Shown here in pieces: positions 24,314 to 35,065 of a stretch of 64,000 bases of DNA (within the stretch, counting starts at the first letter, position 1; each line of letters begins with the position of its first letter). Origin of the DNA: Actinospica sp035552695 (GTDB lineage Bacteria; Actinomycetota; Actinomycetes; Streptomycetales; Catenulisporaceae). Where the stretch lies: contig NZ_DASZKT010000029.1 in assembly GCF_035552695.1 (NCBI RefSeq), forward strand, positions 62,001 to 126,000, read 5' to 3'. Below the pieces are notes generated by a model that worked only from the letters and a program-made list of their open reading frames with translations, was not told where the DNA came from and made no database searches. The position numbers were made by a program, and so were the translations under genes.

Positions 24314-25593
24314 GCCGGAGTCTGCTCGAAGGTCGTCTGCTCGACGGCTGCCGGCTCGACCGCCGGCTGCCGCTCGATCGGCGCCGTCGCGGCCGGGCGG
24401 CGCGGCCGCGTATACAGCACCGCGCCGGCCGCCGCGACCAGGCAGGCGACGCCGCCGACGGCCAGCCCGGTGCGCGGATCCGAGATCGCGATGATCCAGC
24501 CGACGAGCGGGCCGCCGATCGGCGTCGTGCCCTGGAACGCGACCTGCCAGAGCGCGATCACCCGGCCGCGCATCTCCGGGCGGGAGGCGAGCTGGATCGT
24601 CGAGTTGCCGATGGATATGAACGACACGCTCGCCCAGCCCGCGAACAGCATCGCGACGTAGACCACCGCGAGGTTCGGCGCGTAGGCGGTCAGCAGGATC
24701 GTGCAGCCGAACGCTACGGACGAGAAGACCATCGAGCGTATGCCGGTACGCGCGAACGACGCCGTGATCAGGCCGCCGATCACCGCGCCGACGCCCATCG
24801 AGGAGGTCATGAAGCCGAGCACCTCGGCGCCGCCGTTGAAGGTGCGCTGCGCGAGAACCGGCAGCGAGACCTGGAACTCGTAGGCGAGCATGCCGACGAG
24901 GCCCATCATGGCGAGCGGAACCATGATCTGCCGCGTGCCCATCGCGTACTTGAAGCCCTCGCGCAGCTGGCCCTTCGCGCGCGGCGTCGGCTCGCTCGGC
25001 CGCAGCTGGCCGCGATTCATCATGAGCAGCGAGGCGACGACGGCGACGAAGCTGGCCGCGTTGATCAGGAAGCAGATCCCGACGCCGACGCCCGCGATGA
25101 GGATTCCGGCGACGCCGGGGCCGACGGCGCGGGCCGCGTTGACGGTGACCGTGTTGAGGGTGATCGCGTTGCGCAGCTGGTCGGCGCCGACCATCTCGCG
25201 GATGAAGGACTGCCGCGGCGAGTTCTCGAAGGCGTTGTTCATGCCGAGGAAGACCGCGAGCGCGCAGATCTCCCAGAAGCGGACCGCGTGGAAGACCGTG
25301 AGCAGGCCGAGCACGAGCGCCTGCACGCCCATGATCGCCTGCAGCACGGTCATGAGTTTGAGCTTGTCCGACCGGTCCGCGATGACCCCGCCGTACGGGC
25401 CGAGCAGCAGCACGGGCAGCGTCTGCAGCGCGGTGACCAGGCCGAGCGCGGTGGCCGAGTGGGTGAGTTCGAGGACCAGCCAGGACTGGGCGGTCATCTG
25501 CATCCAGGTGCCGACGAGCGAGATGCTCTGACCGGCGAAGTAGCGCCGGTAGTTCGGGATCTTGAGTGAGGAGAACGTGGCCTTGCCGTTCAT
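24298..25593 (-). CDS. MFS exporter, EntS-like
   Basis: This 431-residue protein with about twelve helices fits the MFS_3 group (enterobactin exporter-like): NYRRYFAGQSISLVGTWMQM at the start and GGVIADRSDKLKLM as the loop motif. EMRGRVIALW is the second-half loop. Substrates in this group range from siderophores to macrolides. The C-terminal 35 residues are a hydrophilic Glu/Pro/Gln-rich tail. An inverted repeat lies 26 bases upstream of the start. Confidence 0.88.
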   Translation of the reverse strand: MNGKATFSSLKIPNYRRYFAGQSISLVGTWMQMTAQSWLVLELTHSATALGLVTALQTLPVLLLGPYGGVIADRSDKLKLMTVLQAIMGVQALVLGLLTVFHAVRFWEICALAVFLGMNNAFENSPRQSFIREMVGADQLRNAITLNTVTVNAARAVGPGVAGILIAGVGVGICFLINAASFVAVVASLLMMNRGQLRPSEPTPRAKGQLREGFKYAMGTRQIMVPLAMMGLVGMLAYEFQVSLPVLAQRTFNGGAEVLGFMTSSMGVGAVIGGLITASFARTGIRSMVFSSVAFGCTILLTAYAPNLAVVYVAMLFAGWASVSFISIGNSTIQLASRPEMRGRVIALWQVAFQGTTPIGGPLVGWIIAISDPRTGLAVGGVACLVAAAGAVLYTRPRRPAATAPIERQPAVEPAAVEQTTFEQTPAQQPG

Positions 25594-25618
25594 CGGGCCT
25601 CCTCGCGTCTGAGAATTA

Positions 25619-25633
25619 CTGAGTCTTACTCAG
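25619..25633. promoter_or_regulatory. Inverted repeat between two MFS genes
   Basis: CTGAGT and ACTCAG are perfect 6-base arms around CTT. The site lies between the divergent MFS starts at 25593 and 25725, nearer the left gene, in an AT-rich stretch. It is an operator candidate, but no adjacent dedicated regulator gene is present. Confidence 0.55.
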
Positions 25634-25724
25634 CATAGCACCCTTTCATTAGCGCCACTAAGGAATTATGCTCGGCAGTGGAACAGCGGCAAGTGGAGGA
25701 CGAAGGCGAAGGGGGTACGCAGTC

Positions 25725-27425
25725 GTGTCCGACGACCGGTACAAGTGGGTCGCGCTGTCGAACACCACACTCGGCATGTTCATGGCCGTGGTGGACGCGT
25801 CGATCGTGATCATCTCGCTGCCCGCGATCTTCCGCGGCATCGACCTCGACCCCTTCGGCGCCGGGAACATCAGCTACCTGCTGTGGATCATCATGGGATA
25901 CCTGCTGGTCACGGCGGTACTGGTGGTCACGCTCGGGCGGCTCGGCGACATTCTCGGCCGGGTGCGCATCTACAACCTGGGCTTCGTGGTCTTCACGCTA
26001 GCCTCGATCGCGCTCTCCCTCGACCCGGCGCACGGGGCGGGCGGCGCGATGTGGCTGATCATCTGGCGGCTGGTCCAGGCGGTCGGCGGAGCGATGCTGA
26101 TGGCCAACTCCGCGGCGATCATCACCGACGCGTTCCCGGCCGAGCAGCGCGGCATGGCGCTCGGCGTCAACCAGATCGCCGCGCTCGCCGGCCAGTTCAT
26201 CGGGCTGGTGCTCGGCGGCGTGCTCTCGGTCTGGGACTGGCGCGCGGTGTTCTGGATCAACGTGCCCTTCGGCGTGTTCGGCACGATCTGGGCGTACCGC
26301 AGCCTGCGCGAGGTCGGCGAGCGGCGTCCGGCGCGCATCGACTGGTGGGGCAACCTGACCTTCGCGGGCGGCTGCGCATCGCTGCTGGCCGCGATCACGT
26401 ACGGCATCCAGCCGTACGGAGGCCACTCGATGGGATGGACCAACCCCTACGTGCTCGGCGGCCTGATCGGCGGCGTCGTGCTGCTGGTGCTGTTCGGGTA
26501 CATCGAGCAGCACGTGCCGCAGCCGATGTTCCGGCTCGCGCTGTTCCGCAACCGGGCCTTCGCGGCGGGCAACGCGGCCTCGCTGCTGGCGTCCATAGCC
26601 CGCGGCGGCATGCAGTTCATGCTTATCATCTGGCTCCAGGGCATCTGGCTGCCGCTGCACGGATACAACTACGCGGACACCCCGCTGTGGGCGGGCATCT
26701 TCCTGCTCCCCCTCACGGCCGGATTCCTCCTCGCCGGGCCGCTGTCGGGCTATTTGTCAGATCGGTACGGGGTCTTCTACTTCACGACCGGCGGCCTGAC
26801 ACTGTTCGCGCTCAGCTTCATCGGGCTGCTGTTGCTGCCGCTGAATTTCCCCTACTGGGCATTCGCGCTGCTCATCCTGCTGAACGGCTTCGGCTCCGGC
26901 ATGTTCTCGGCCCCGAACACCTCGGCCATCATGAGCAGAGTCCCGGCGGCCGATCGCGGCGCGGCGTCGGGCATGCGCTCGACCTTCCAGAACTCGGGCA
27001 CGTCGCTCTCGATCGGCGTCTTCTTCTCGCTGCTGATCGCGGGCCTCGCCGGGCAGCTTCCCGGCGCGCTCTCCTCGGGCCTGACCGCGCAGGGCGTGCC
27101 CACCGCGGTCGCGCAGCACGCGGCGCAGCTTCCTGCGGTGTCGACGGTATTCGCGGCCTTCCTCGGCGCGAACCCGATGCAGACGCTGCTCGGTCCGACC
27201 GGCGTGCTGAACACGCTCTCGCCGCAGGCCAAGGCGACGATCACCGGGAACACGTTCTTCCCGAACCTGATCTCCGGACCGTTCCACCACGGCCTGACGA
27301 TCGTGTTCGCCGTGGCGGCCGCGATGGCGCTGCTCGCCGCGACCGCGTCGATGCTGCGCGGCGCCTCACCCGTTCAGGACAGTCAGTCCGGCAACCTGCG
27401 CCCGGTGCCCGCGTCGAAGAGGTGA
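25725..27425 (+). CDS. MFS drug transporter, DHA2 type (14 helices)
   Basis: This 566-residue protein begins SDDRYKWVALSNTTLGMFMA after its start. DHA2 signatures are VDASIVIISLPAI, LGRLGDILGR and IWRLVQAVGGAMLMANSAAI. The family exports drugs with proton antiport. GTG 25725 is chosen because GAAGGGGG lies 8 bases upstream; an ATG at 25668 in frame would add 19 basic residues without a clear ribosome site. Its 3' end overlaps the convergent ABC ATPase gene by 43 bases. Confidence 0.88.
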   Translation: MSDDRYKWVALSNTTLGMFMAVVDASIVIISLPAIFRGIDLDPFGAGNISYLLWIIMGYLLVTAVLVVTLGRLGDILGRVRIYNLGFVVFTLASIALSLDPAHGAGGAMWLIIWRLVQAVGGAMLMANSAAIITDAFPAEQRGMALGVNQIAALAGQFIGLVLGGVLSVWDWRAVFWINVPFGVFGTIWAYRSLREVGERRPARIDWWGNLTFAGGCASLLAAITYGIQPYGGHSMGWTNPYVLGGLIGGVVLLVLFGYIEQHVPQPMFRLALFRNRAFAAGNAASLLASIARGGMQFMLIIWLQGIWLPLHGYNYADTPLWAGIFLLPLTAGFLLAGPLSGYLSDRYGVFYFTTGGLTLFALSFIGLLLLPLNFPYWAFALLILLNGFGSGMFSAPNTSAIMSRVPAADRGAASGMRSTFQNSGTSLSIGVFFSLLIAGLAGQLPGALSSGLTAQGVPTAVAQHAAQLPAVSTVFAAFLGANPMQTLLGPTGVLNTLSPQAKATITGNTFFPNLISGPFHHGLTIVFAVAAAMALLAATASMLRGASPVQDSQSGNLRPVPASKR

Positions 27426-28489
27426 GCGGCCGCGGCGTTCGCGGTGATCAGCAGATTCTCTCCGCGCACGGGAGGGGCGCCGCGCTGCTGGCGGACGACG
27501 AGATCCACCGGGCCGTCCGGGCCGTCCATCCGCGCGTGCACGAGATATTCGCGCCCGTCGTCCCTGATCAGCACGGCCACGGCGGTCAGCGCGCCGCCGG
27601 TCGAACCGTCGCCGATCGAAGCGTCGCCGCCGAGATTCAGCTCCTCGGGCCGCAGGCCGATCAGTACCCTGTCGCCGGTCAGCGCCTCGGCCTGCGCTGA
27701 GCCGACCTTCACGCGCAGCCCGCCGACGTGCGCGAAGCCGTCGCGGTGCACGGCCGGAATGACGTTCATCGGCCACTGGCCGACGAACCCGGCCACGGCC
27801 ACCGTCTCCGGGCGCTCGAAGACCTCTGACGCCGTACCCACCTGCTGCACGACGCCGCGGTCGATCACGGCGATGCGGTCCGCGATGGCGAGGGCGTCGG
27901 TCGAGCTGCACGTCGCGTAGAGCATGGTCACGCCGAACTCGCGTTGCAGGGTGGCGATCGGGGTGCGGGCGCGCATCATCATCGGGACGCCGGAGCCCGC
28001 GAGCGGTTCGTCGACGCAGACGGCCAGCGGTTCGTTGACGAGCGCGCGGGCCATCATCGCGCGCTGCCGGAGGTCGAAGTTGAGCGCTTCCGGCCGGGCC
28101 GAGAGGTAGTTCGCGACGCCGCAGCGTTCGGCGATGGCCGCGACCCTGGCCGCGACCGCCTTCTGCGAGTTCTTGCGCATGGTGAGCGGAAAGGCGATGT
28201 TGTCCCGCACGCTCAGCTGCGGAAACAGCGCGAAGCCCTGGGCCAGCATGGACACGCCGCGCTTGTCCGGGGCGAGTTCGGTCACGTCCTTGCCGTCGAT
28301 CAGCACCCGGCCGGAGATGGTCTCGTCGGCGCCGGCGAGCGCCCGCAGCAGCGCGGACTTGCCGCTGCCGGAGGCTCCCGTCAGGACCATGAGCTCGCCG
28401 TCGCGCACCCGCAGATCGACGCGCTCGAGGACCGGCCGCCACATCCCCCGCTGCACGCGCGTGACGTCGACGAATTCGATCCCGGCCAC
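27383..28489 (-). CDS. Degenerate MalK/MsmK-type ABC ATPase
   Basis: This 368-residue protein has the length and layout of a sugar-importer ATPase: a nucleotide domain (1-240) and a regulatory TOBE/OB domain (240-368, GLRPEELNLGG). Walker A (GASGSGKS, 38-45), the Q-loop Gln84 and Walker B (CVDE, Asp160-Glu161) are present. The LSGGQ signature has become LNFDL (136-140), the D-loop is AGSG instead of SNLD, and the H-loop His is Cys194 (YATCSSTDA). Such a protein could bind ATP but should hydrolyse poorly. It is divergent from the ROK gene and lies in the sugar-uptake locus. A pseudo-ATPase, a regulator or a decaying gene are all possible. Confidence 0.85.
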   Translation of the reverse strand: MAGIEFVDVTRVQRGMWRPVLERVDLRVRDGELMVLTGASGSGKSALLRALAGADETISGRVLIDGKDVTELAPDKRGVSMLAQGFALFPQLSVRDNIAFPLTMRKNSQKAVAARVAAIAERCGVANYLSARPEALNFDLRQRAMMARALVNEPLAVCVDEPLAGSGVPMMMRARTPIATLQREFGVTMLYATCSSTDALAIADRIAVIDRGVVQQVGTASEVFERPETVAVAGFVGQWPMNVIPAVHRDGFAHVGGLRVKVGSAQAEALTGDRVLIGLRPEELNLGGDASIGDGSTGGALTAVAVLIRDDGREYLVHARMDGPDGPVDLVVRQQRGAPPVRGENLLITANAAAAHLFDAGTGRRLPD

Positions 28490-28677
28490 TGCCGTAGCGC
28501 TCCTCCCACCCGGTGAAACCTCCGGGTGCCCACGATATCCGCTGGTGACCCGCTGCGGCCCGCCCGGAGCGGGGCGGCGCCCCAGGCGAACCGGCAGGAG
28601 AGTCGCAGTCCGGATCTCCGTGCTCTGCGGCAGACGTTAGACCCGAGCTAATAGCCCGTCAAGAACAAGATGAATAA

Positions 28678-28743
28678 GTGATTTTCGAACTAATCAGTCC
28701 GAAGTAATGCGACAGTCAGGGTGTCATTATTTCGATACTTGAC
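28678..28743. promoter_or_regulatory. Cluster of three CGAANTAAT sites, probable ROK operators
   Basis: CGAACTAAT occurs at 28686-28694, CGAAGTAAT at 28700-28708 and the reverse-complement form ATTATTTCG at 28726-28734. The first lies in the partial palindrome GTGATTTTCGAACTAATCAG. The third abuts a TTGACG (-35-like, 28739-28744) before the ROK start at 28774. The same motif appears before the solute-binding protein gene. The rest of the 284-base gap (28490-28773) shows no gene. Confidence 0.65.
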
Positions 28744-28773
28744 GAATCGTTGGACAAGCCCGATCCTCGTGCC

Positions 28774-29979
28774 ATGACGCAGCAGCAGGCCCGGGGCGAG
28801 CAGGGCCGCAACCAGCGCAGCCGGCAGGCCGTCATCCGGCTGCTGCGCGAACGCGGCACGCTCAGCAGGGCGGAGATAGCGCGGGTGGTCGGGCTCTCGC
28901 CGTCCACCGTCTCCACCCTGGTCGGCTCCCTCGTCGCGGAGGGGATGGTGATGGAGCTCGGCGGCCAGCTGCCGCCGGCCGGCGGACGGGCCGGCCGGCC
29001 GGGCACCGCGGTGATGCTGAACCCCGCCAGCGGCGAGGCGATCGGCATCGACTTCGGCTACCGGCACGTGCACGTGATCATCGCGGACGTGACGCACGCC
29101 GTGCAGATCGCGAAGTCGGCGCCGTTGCCCGCGGACTACGACCCGAGCCACGGCCTGGACGCCGCGACCGACCTCGTGCGGGCGGCGATGGACGAGGCCG
29201 GCACGGACCCGGCGCGCATCCTGGGCGTCGGCGTGAGCCTGCCCGGGCCGTACAACCGGGCGAGCGCGCTGCCGAACTCCGGGCTGATCCCCACCTGGTC
29301 CGGCATCCCGGTCGCCGCCGAACTCGGCCGCCGGCTGCACCTGCCGGTGGTCGCCGACAACGACGCGAACCTGGGCGCTCTGGCGGAGCGTCAGTGGGGG
29401 GCGGGTGCGGACATCGACGAGCTCGTGTACGTGAAGCTGCACAACACGGTCGGCGCGGCGTTCGTCAGCAACGGCCGCCTCACCCGCGGCGCCGTCGGCG
29501 GAGCCGGGGAGATCGGCCATCTGGTCATGGACGACAAGGGCCCGCTGTGCCGCTGCGGCAACCGCGGCTGCCTGGAGTCGTACGTGGGCCTGCCGAACGT
29601 GATGCGCTCGCTTGAGCCCGGATACGGGGACCGCATCACCCTGCGCGACGTGATCACCAAGGCGTGGCAGGGCGACCGCGGCTGCATCAGGGCGCTGGCC
29701 GAGGCCGGGCGGACGGCCGGGCGGGCGGTCGGCATGCTGTGCACGATCCTGGACCCGGCCGCGGTGGTCGTCGGCGGGGCGCTGGCCGCGGCGGGCGAAC
29801 TGGTGCTGGCCCCGCTGCGCGAGGCGGCCACGGCGGTGAACCTGCCTGCGGCGGGCTCCGAGCTGCGAATAATACCCGCCGCGCTCGGTGCGCAGGCCTG
29901 CGCGCTGGGCGCGGTGGCGCTCGTCCTCGGCCAGACCGGGGACCCCGCGCTGACGCCGACCGGGAGTCCGGTCGCATGA
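28774..29979 (+). CDS. ROK family transcriptional repressor
   Basis: This 401-residue protein has an N-terminal winged helix (RLLRERGTLSRAEIARVVGL, then SPSTVSTLVG) and a ROK sugar-kinase-like domain. The ATP-like motif region begins GIDFGYRHVHVIIADVTH, and the zinc site CRCGNRGCLES with GEIGH is intact. ROK repressors bind a sugar or sugar phosphate and release DNA. No ribosome site precedes ATG 28774, so the transcript may be leaderless. It lies directly upstream of trehalose synthase and divergent from the ABC ATPase. Confidence 0.92.
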   Translation: MTQQQARGEQGRNQRSRQAVIRLLRERGTLSRAEIARVVGLSPSTVSTLVGSLVAEGMVMELGGQLPPAGGRAGRPGTAVMLNPASGEAIGIDFGYRHVHVIIADVTHAVQIAKSAPLPADYDPSHGLDAATDLVRAAMDEAGTDPARILGVGVSLPGPYNRASALPNSGLIPTWSGIPVAAELGRRLHLPVVADNDANLGALAERQWGAGADIDELVYVKLHNTVGAAFVSNGRLTRGAVGGAGEIGHLVMDDKGPLCRCGNRGCLESYVGLPNVMRSLEPGYGDRITLRDVITKAWQGDRGCIRALAEAGRTAGRAVGMLCTILDPAAVVVGGALAAAGELVLAPLREAATAVNLPAAGSELRIIPAALGAQACALGAVALVLGQTGDPALTPTGSPVA

Positions 29980-30060
29980 CATAGAGCCCGTTGACTGATC
30001 CGACCGCGCGCCCGAGCGTCAGCTCCTCACGGCGAGCGTCTGCGAAGGAAGAGCCCTACG

Positions 30061-31815
<1,755 letters not shown>

Positions 31816-31839
31816 TCCGCCGTCGCCGTCGCCGCCTGC

Positions 31840-31878
31840 GGCCCGGTGCTTCGCGAGTTCCGCGCCGAGCACCGGGCC
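31840..31878. terminator. Bidirectional terminator hairpin
   Basis: GGCCCGGTGCT (31840-31850) pairs perfectly with AGCACCGGGCC (31868-31878) around a 17-base loop. It lies between the convergent stops of trehalose synthase (31815) and the MFS gene (31882). There is no T-run. Confidence 0.7.
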
Positions 31879-31881
31879 GAC

Positions 31882-33174
31882 TCAGCCCTCAAACGAGGTG
31901 GGGAGCTCGCGCAGACGCCGATACGGCGAGAATACGAGCAGGGCGCCGGTGGCGACGAGTCCAGCGGACATGATCCAGAGCGCGGCACGGACACCCACGA
32001 ACGAGCCGAGTGCGCCGGCCAGGACCGCGCCCACCGGCATACAGCTGTAGGCGATCGTGCTGCCGCTCGCCGCGATGCGCCCCATGACCTCAGGCGGACT
32101 GTACCGCTGGACGAATCCGTCATAGATGATGTTCCCGGCGACGATACCCGCTCCCGTCACCCCGTATCCCGCGAACAGCGCGAGGCCGACGCCCGTGCCC
32201 GTGAGAGGAACGAGGAGCATGAACGGCAGCCCGACGACGTAGCAGCACAGCACCGCGCGCCCGGTGCCGAGCTTGTCGGCCAGACGCCGCGCACACAGGG
32301 CGCCGATCAGCCCACCGACGCCCACCGCCCCCATCAAGGCTCCGGCGACGCCCGCGCTTACCCCGACGACCCGGACGAGAAAGAACACCAGCAGCGACTC
32401 GACCCCGGTCAGAAAGAGGTTTCCGAGAGCGGCGGCGATGGCCACGGGCCGCAGGTAGCGATCGCCGAGCAGGAACCGCACGCCCTCTGCCACTTCGGTG
32501 CGTACTCCGCGCCGTTCCCCGCTCGGCTGCGTATCCGGCTCGTCGGCACCGATGAAGCGCAGGCACGCTGCCGAGACCGCGAAGCTCACCGCATCGGCCA
32601 GCAGGGCCGCCGCGACGCCGGCAAGAGCCGCGATACCACCCGCGAGCCCCGGCCCGCCGATCTGCGCCGCGGCCTGGCTGCCTTGAAGCTTGGCGTTGGC
32701 TTCCACCAAGTCGTGGCCATCGACGAGGACGGGCAGGTAGGCGTAGTAAGCGCTGGTGAAAAAGACCGAGGACACCCCGGCCAGCACCGCGACGGCCAGA
32801 AGCTGCCCAATCGTCAGTACGCCGCACCAGTCAGCAACCGGCGCACTGGCGAGCACCAGCATCGAGACGATGTCGCAGGCCAGCATCAGCCGACGCTTCG
32901 GCCACCGGTCGACCCACGCGCCCGCGAGCAATCCGATCAGGAGCCACGGCAGCCACGTAGCCGCCGTGAGGAGCGCCACCTCGAACGCGCCGGCGTGCAG
33001 ACTCTCCACCGCCAGGAGCGGCAGCGCGACCGTCGTCACCGCGCTCCCGAACTGGCTGGTGGTCTCCCCTATCCACAGCAGCCTGAACGTACGGCGCCGG
33101 AAGAGGCTGCCACCCCATCGCCGGGCGAGAGCGCCCCGCACGCGCCCGGCGACAAGGGTGATCAATTTCAGCAC
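31882..33174 (-). CDS. MFS transporter (MFS_3 group)
   Basis: This 430-residue protein has about twelve helices: RLLWIGETTSQFGSAVTTVA at the start, LLAGAWVDRWPKRRLM as the loop motif, and SPPEVMGRIAASGS in the second half. It starts at GTG 33174, only 41 bases after the stop of the MalG-type permease gene, so it is probably the last gene of the sugar ABC operon. Efflux of a sugar or a related compound is possible but not shown. Confidence 0.87.
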   Translation of the reverse strand: MLKLITLVAGRVRGALARRWGGSLFRRRTFRLLWIGETTSQFGSAVTTVALPLLAVESLHAGAFEVALLTAATWLPWLLIGLLAGAWVDRWPKRRLMLACDIVSMLVLASAPVADWCGVLTIGQLLAVAVLAGVSSVFFTSAYYAYLPVLVDGHDLVEANAKLQGSQAAAQIGGPGLAGGIAALAGVAAALLADAVSFAVSAACLRFIGADEPDTQPSGERRGVRTEVAEGVRFLLGDRYLRPVAIAAALGNLFLTGVESLLVFFLVRVVGVSAGVAGALMGAVGVGGLIGALCARRLADKLGTGRAVLCCYVVGLPFMLLVPLTGTGVGLALFAGYGVTGAGIVAGNIIYDGFVQRYSPPEVMGRIAASGSTIAYSCMPVGAVLAGALGSFVGVRAALWIMSAGLVATGALLVFSPYRRLRELPTSFEG

Positions 33175-33215
33175 GTGCCGACACTAGCGACTCAGTGCCG
33201 TCTGCCGGGACGCAT

Positions 33216-34103
33216 TTATTTCGTCGAGCCCGAGGTGAAGCCGGATACGATGCGCCGCTGTGCCATCAGGACGAGCAGCGCGATGGGGATCGTGACGACG
33301 ACGACCGCGGCGTCGATCATGTTGGGGAAGACCTGGAACTGGCTGTGCCCCAGGTTGTTGATGGCCAGTGGAGCCGTGTACTTGCTCGGGGTCTGCATGA
33401 AGCTGAGCGCGAAGGTGAAGTCGTTCCAGGCCAGGATGAAGCTCAGGATCGCCGCGGTGAGCACGCCGGGCATCGCCACCGGGACGATGACGCGGAACAG
33501 GGCCCTGAATCTGGTCAGGCCGTCGACGACGGCCGCCTCCTCGATCTCGACGGGGATCTGGGAGAAGAAGTTGGCCAGGAACCAGATCGCGATCGGCAGC
33601 GTGTAGACGAGATAACTGAGGATCAGGGTCCAGAAGCTGTCGATCGCGTTGACGTGCGTGAACGTGAGGAACAGCGGACCGACCATCGCCATGACCGGGA
33701 AGAACCCCGCGACCAGGATGAAGCCGAGCATGATCGGCCGTCCGCGCATCCTCGTCCTGGCGAGCGCGTAACCCGCGGCGCTGGCGACGACGATGGTGAT
33801 CGCGGTCGTGCTCACGGCCACGATCGCGCTGTTGAGCACGTTGTGCCAGTAGTCGTACTGGGAGAAGTCGGCCTTGTAGGCGCTCCAGCTCCAGGAGGTC
33901 GGCAGCAGGCTGTGCGTGCCGCGCGCGAGGTCCGCGTTCGTCTTGAAGGACGTGATCACGATCCAGTAGAACGGGAACAGCGAGACCAGCACGAACAGCG
34001 ACAACAGCACCGTGCGGCCGACGGACGCCGGGCGCACGGAGCGGCGGCGCGGGACCGTGAACTGCGCCGAGCGGCCGTCCTGGGTGATCGTCAGGGTACT
34101 CAT
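33216..34103 (-). CDS. Carbohydrate ABC transporter permease, MalG-type
   Basis: This 295-residue protein has six membrane segments and the EAA loop EEAAVVDGLTRFRALFRVIV, which contacts the ATPase. The N-terminus contains LFPFYWIVITSFK, typical of MalG/ThuG. Its ATG overlaps the TGA of the MalF-type gene (ATGA), so translation is coupled. The required ATPase would be either the degenerate one at 27383 or a shared MsiK-type ATPase elsewhere. Confidence 0.92.
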   Translation of the reverse strand: MSTLTITQDGRSAQFTVPRRRSVRPASVGRTVLLSLFVLVSLFPFYWIVITSFKTNADLARGTHSLLPTSWSWSAYKADFSQYDYWHNVLNSAIVAVSTTAITIVVASAAGYALARTRMRGRPIMLGFILVAGFFPVMAMVGPLFLTFTHVNAIDSFWTLILSYLVYTLPIAIWFLANFFSQIPVEIEEAAVVDGLTRFRALFRVIVPVAMPGVLTAAILSFILAWNDFTFALSFMQTPSKYTAPLAINNLGHSQFQVFPNMIDAAVVVVTIPIALLVLMAQRRIVSGFTSGSTK

Positions 34104-35065
34104 GCTCTCTCCCGGAAGATCCGCGTGTAAGCGCCCGCGATCAGCAGGCAGAGCACGATCAGCACCAGTGAGATCGCGCCGCCGTAGCCGTAGTCGTTGT
34201 CCACGTGGAAGGCGTTGAAGTCCAGGTAGGCGAGCGTCTCGGTGGAGGTGCCCGGGCCGCCGTTGGACATGATGTAGATGACGTCGAACACCAGGAACGC
34301 CGAGAGCGTGCGGAAGATCAGCGCGACCATCAGCGCCGGCTTGAGCAGCGGCAAGGTCAGTCTGCGGAACTGCCGCCAGGGCGAGGCGCCGTCGATCCTG
34401 GCCGCCTCGTAGATCTCGGCCGGGATCACCTGCAGGCCGCCGATCAGGATGATGGCGACGAACGGGGTGTTCTTCCACGCGTCCGCGATGAACAGCGCCA
34501 CCCAGGACGTGTCCGTGTTCGCGAGCCACGTGGTCGTGCCGCCGGGCAGGTGCAGCAGCCTGAGCGCGTAGTCCACGAAGCCCTGCTGCGGGTCGAACAT
34601 CTCCTTCCACACCTCGGCCGAGACGACGGTCGGCACCGCCCACGGGATGAAAACGGCCGCGCGCACCAGCCCGCGGCCGCGGAACGACTTGTTCAGCGCG
34701 AGCGCCAGCACGAGGCCGATCGCGACCTCGATCACGACCGACACGACGGTGAAGACCACCGTGTGCAGCAGCGCGGGCATGAACGTGCTGCCGACGGAGA
34801 ACATCCGCCGGAAGTTGGCCAGGCCGGCGAGCTTGCCGTTGATGAACGGGATGTCGGGGACGGCGTAGTGGAACGAGTTCCAGATGTTGTAGACGAGCGG
34901 ATACGCCGTGATCCCGAGCAGCAGGACGATCGCCGGGGCGGTCAGTCCGTAGCCGAGCCTGCGGTCCTGGCCGAGCAGCGTGCCACGCCGCGGTTTCGCG
35001 CTCTTCTTTCGCGGCCTCGGGTCCGGGGCGGGCGCGCCGCCCCGGACTTCGTCGACGGTGGCCAT
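34100..35065 (-). CDS. Carbohydrate ABC transporter permease, MalF-type
   Basis: This 321-residue protein has a hydrophilic basic N-terminus and six membrane segments. The EAA loop is YEAARIDGASPWRQFRRLTL. It pairs with the MalG-type permease as a heterodimer. Its ATG overlaps the stop of the solute-binding protein gene by one base (TGATG), and its own stop overlaps the next start. It belongs to the CUT1 family of di- and oligosaccharide importers. Confidence 0.92.
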   Translation of the reverse strand: MATVDEVRGGAPAPDPRPRKKSAKPRRGTLLGQDRRLGYGLTAPAIVLLLGITAYPLVYNIWNSFHYAVPDIPFINGKLAGLANFRRMFSVGSTFMPALLHTVVFTVVSVVIEVAIGLVLALALNKSFRGRGLVRAAVFIPWAVPTVVSAEVWKEMFDPQQGFVDYALRLLHLPGGTTTWLANTDTSWVALFIADAWKNTPFVAIILIGGLQVIPAEIYEAARIDGASPWRQFRRLTLPLLKPALMVALIFRTLSAFLVFDVIYIMSNGGPGTSTETLAYLDFNAFHVDNDYGYGGAISLVLIVLCLLIAGAYTRIFRERA

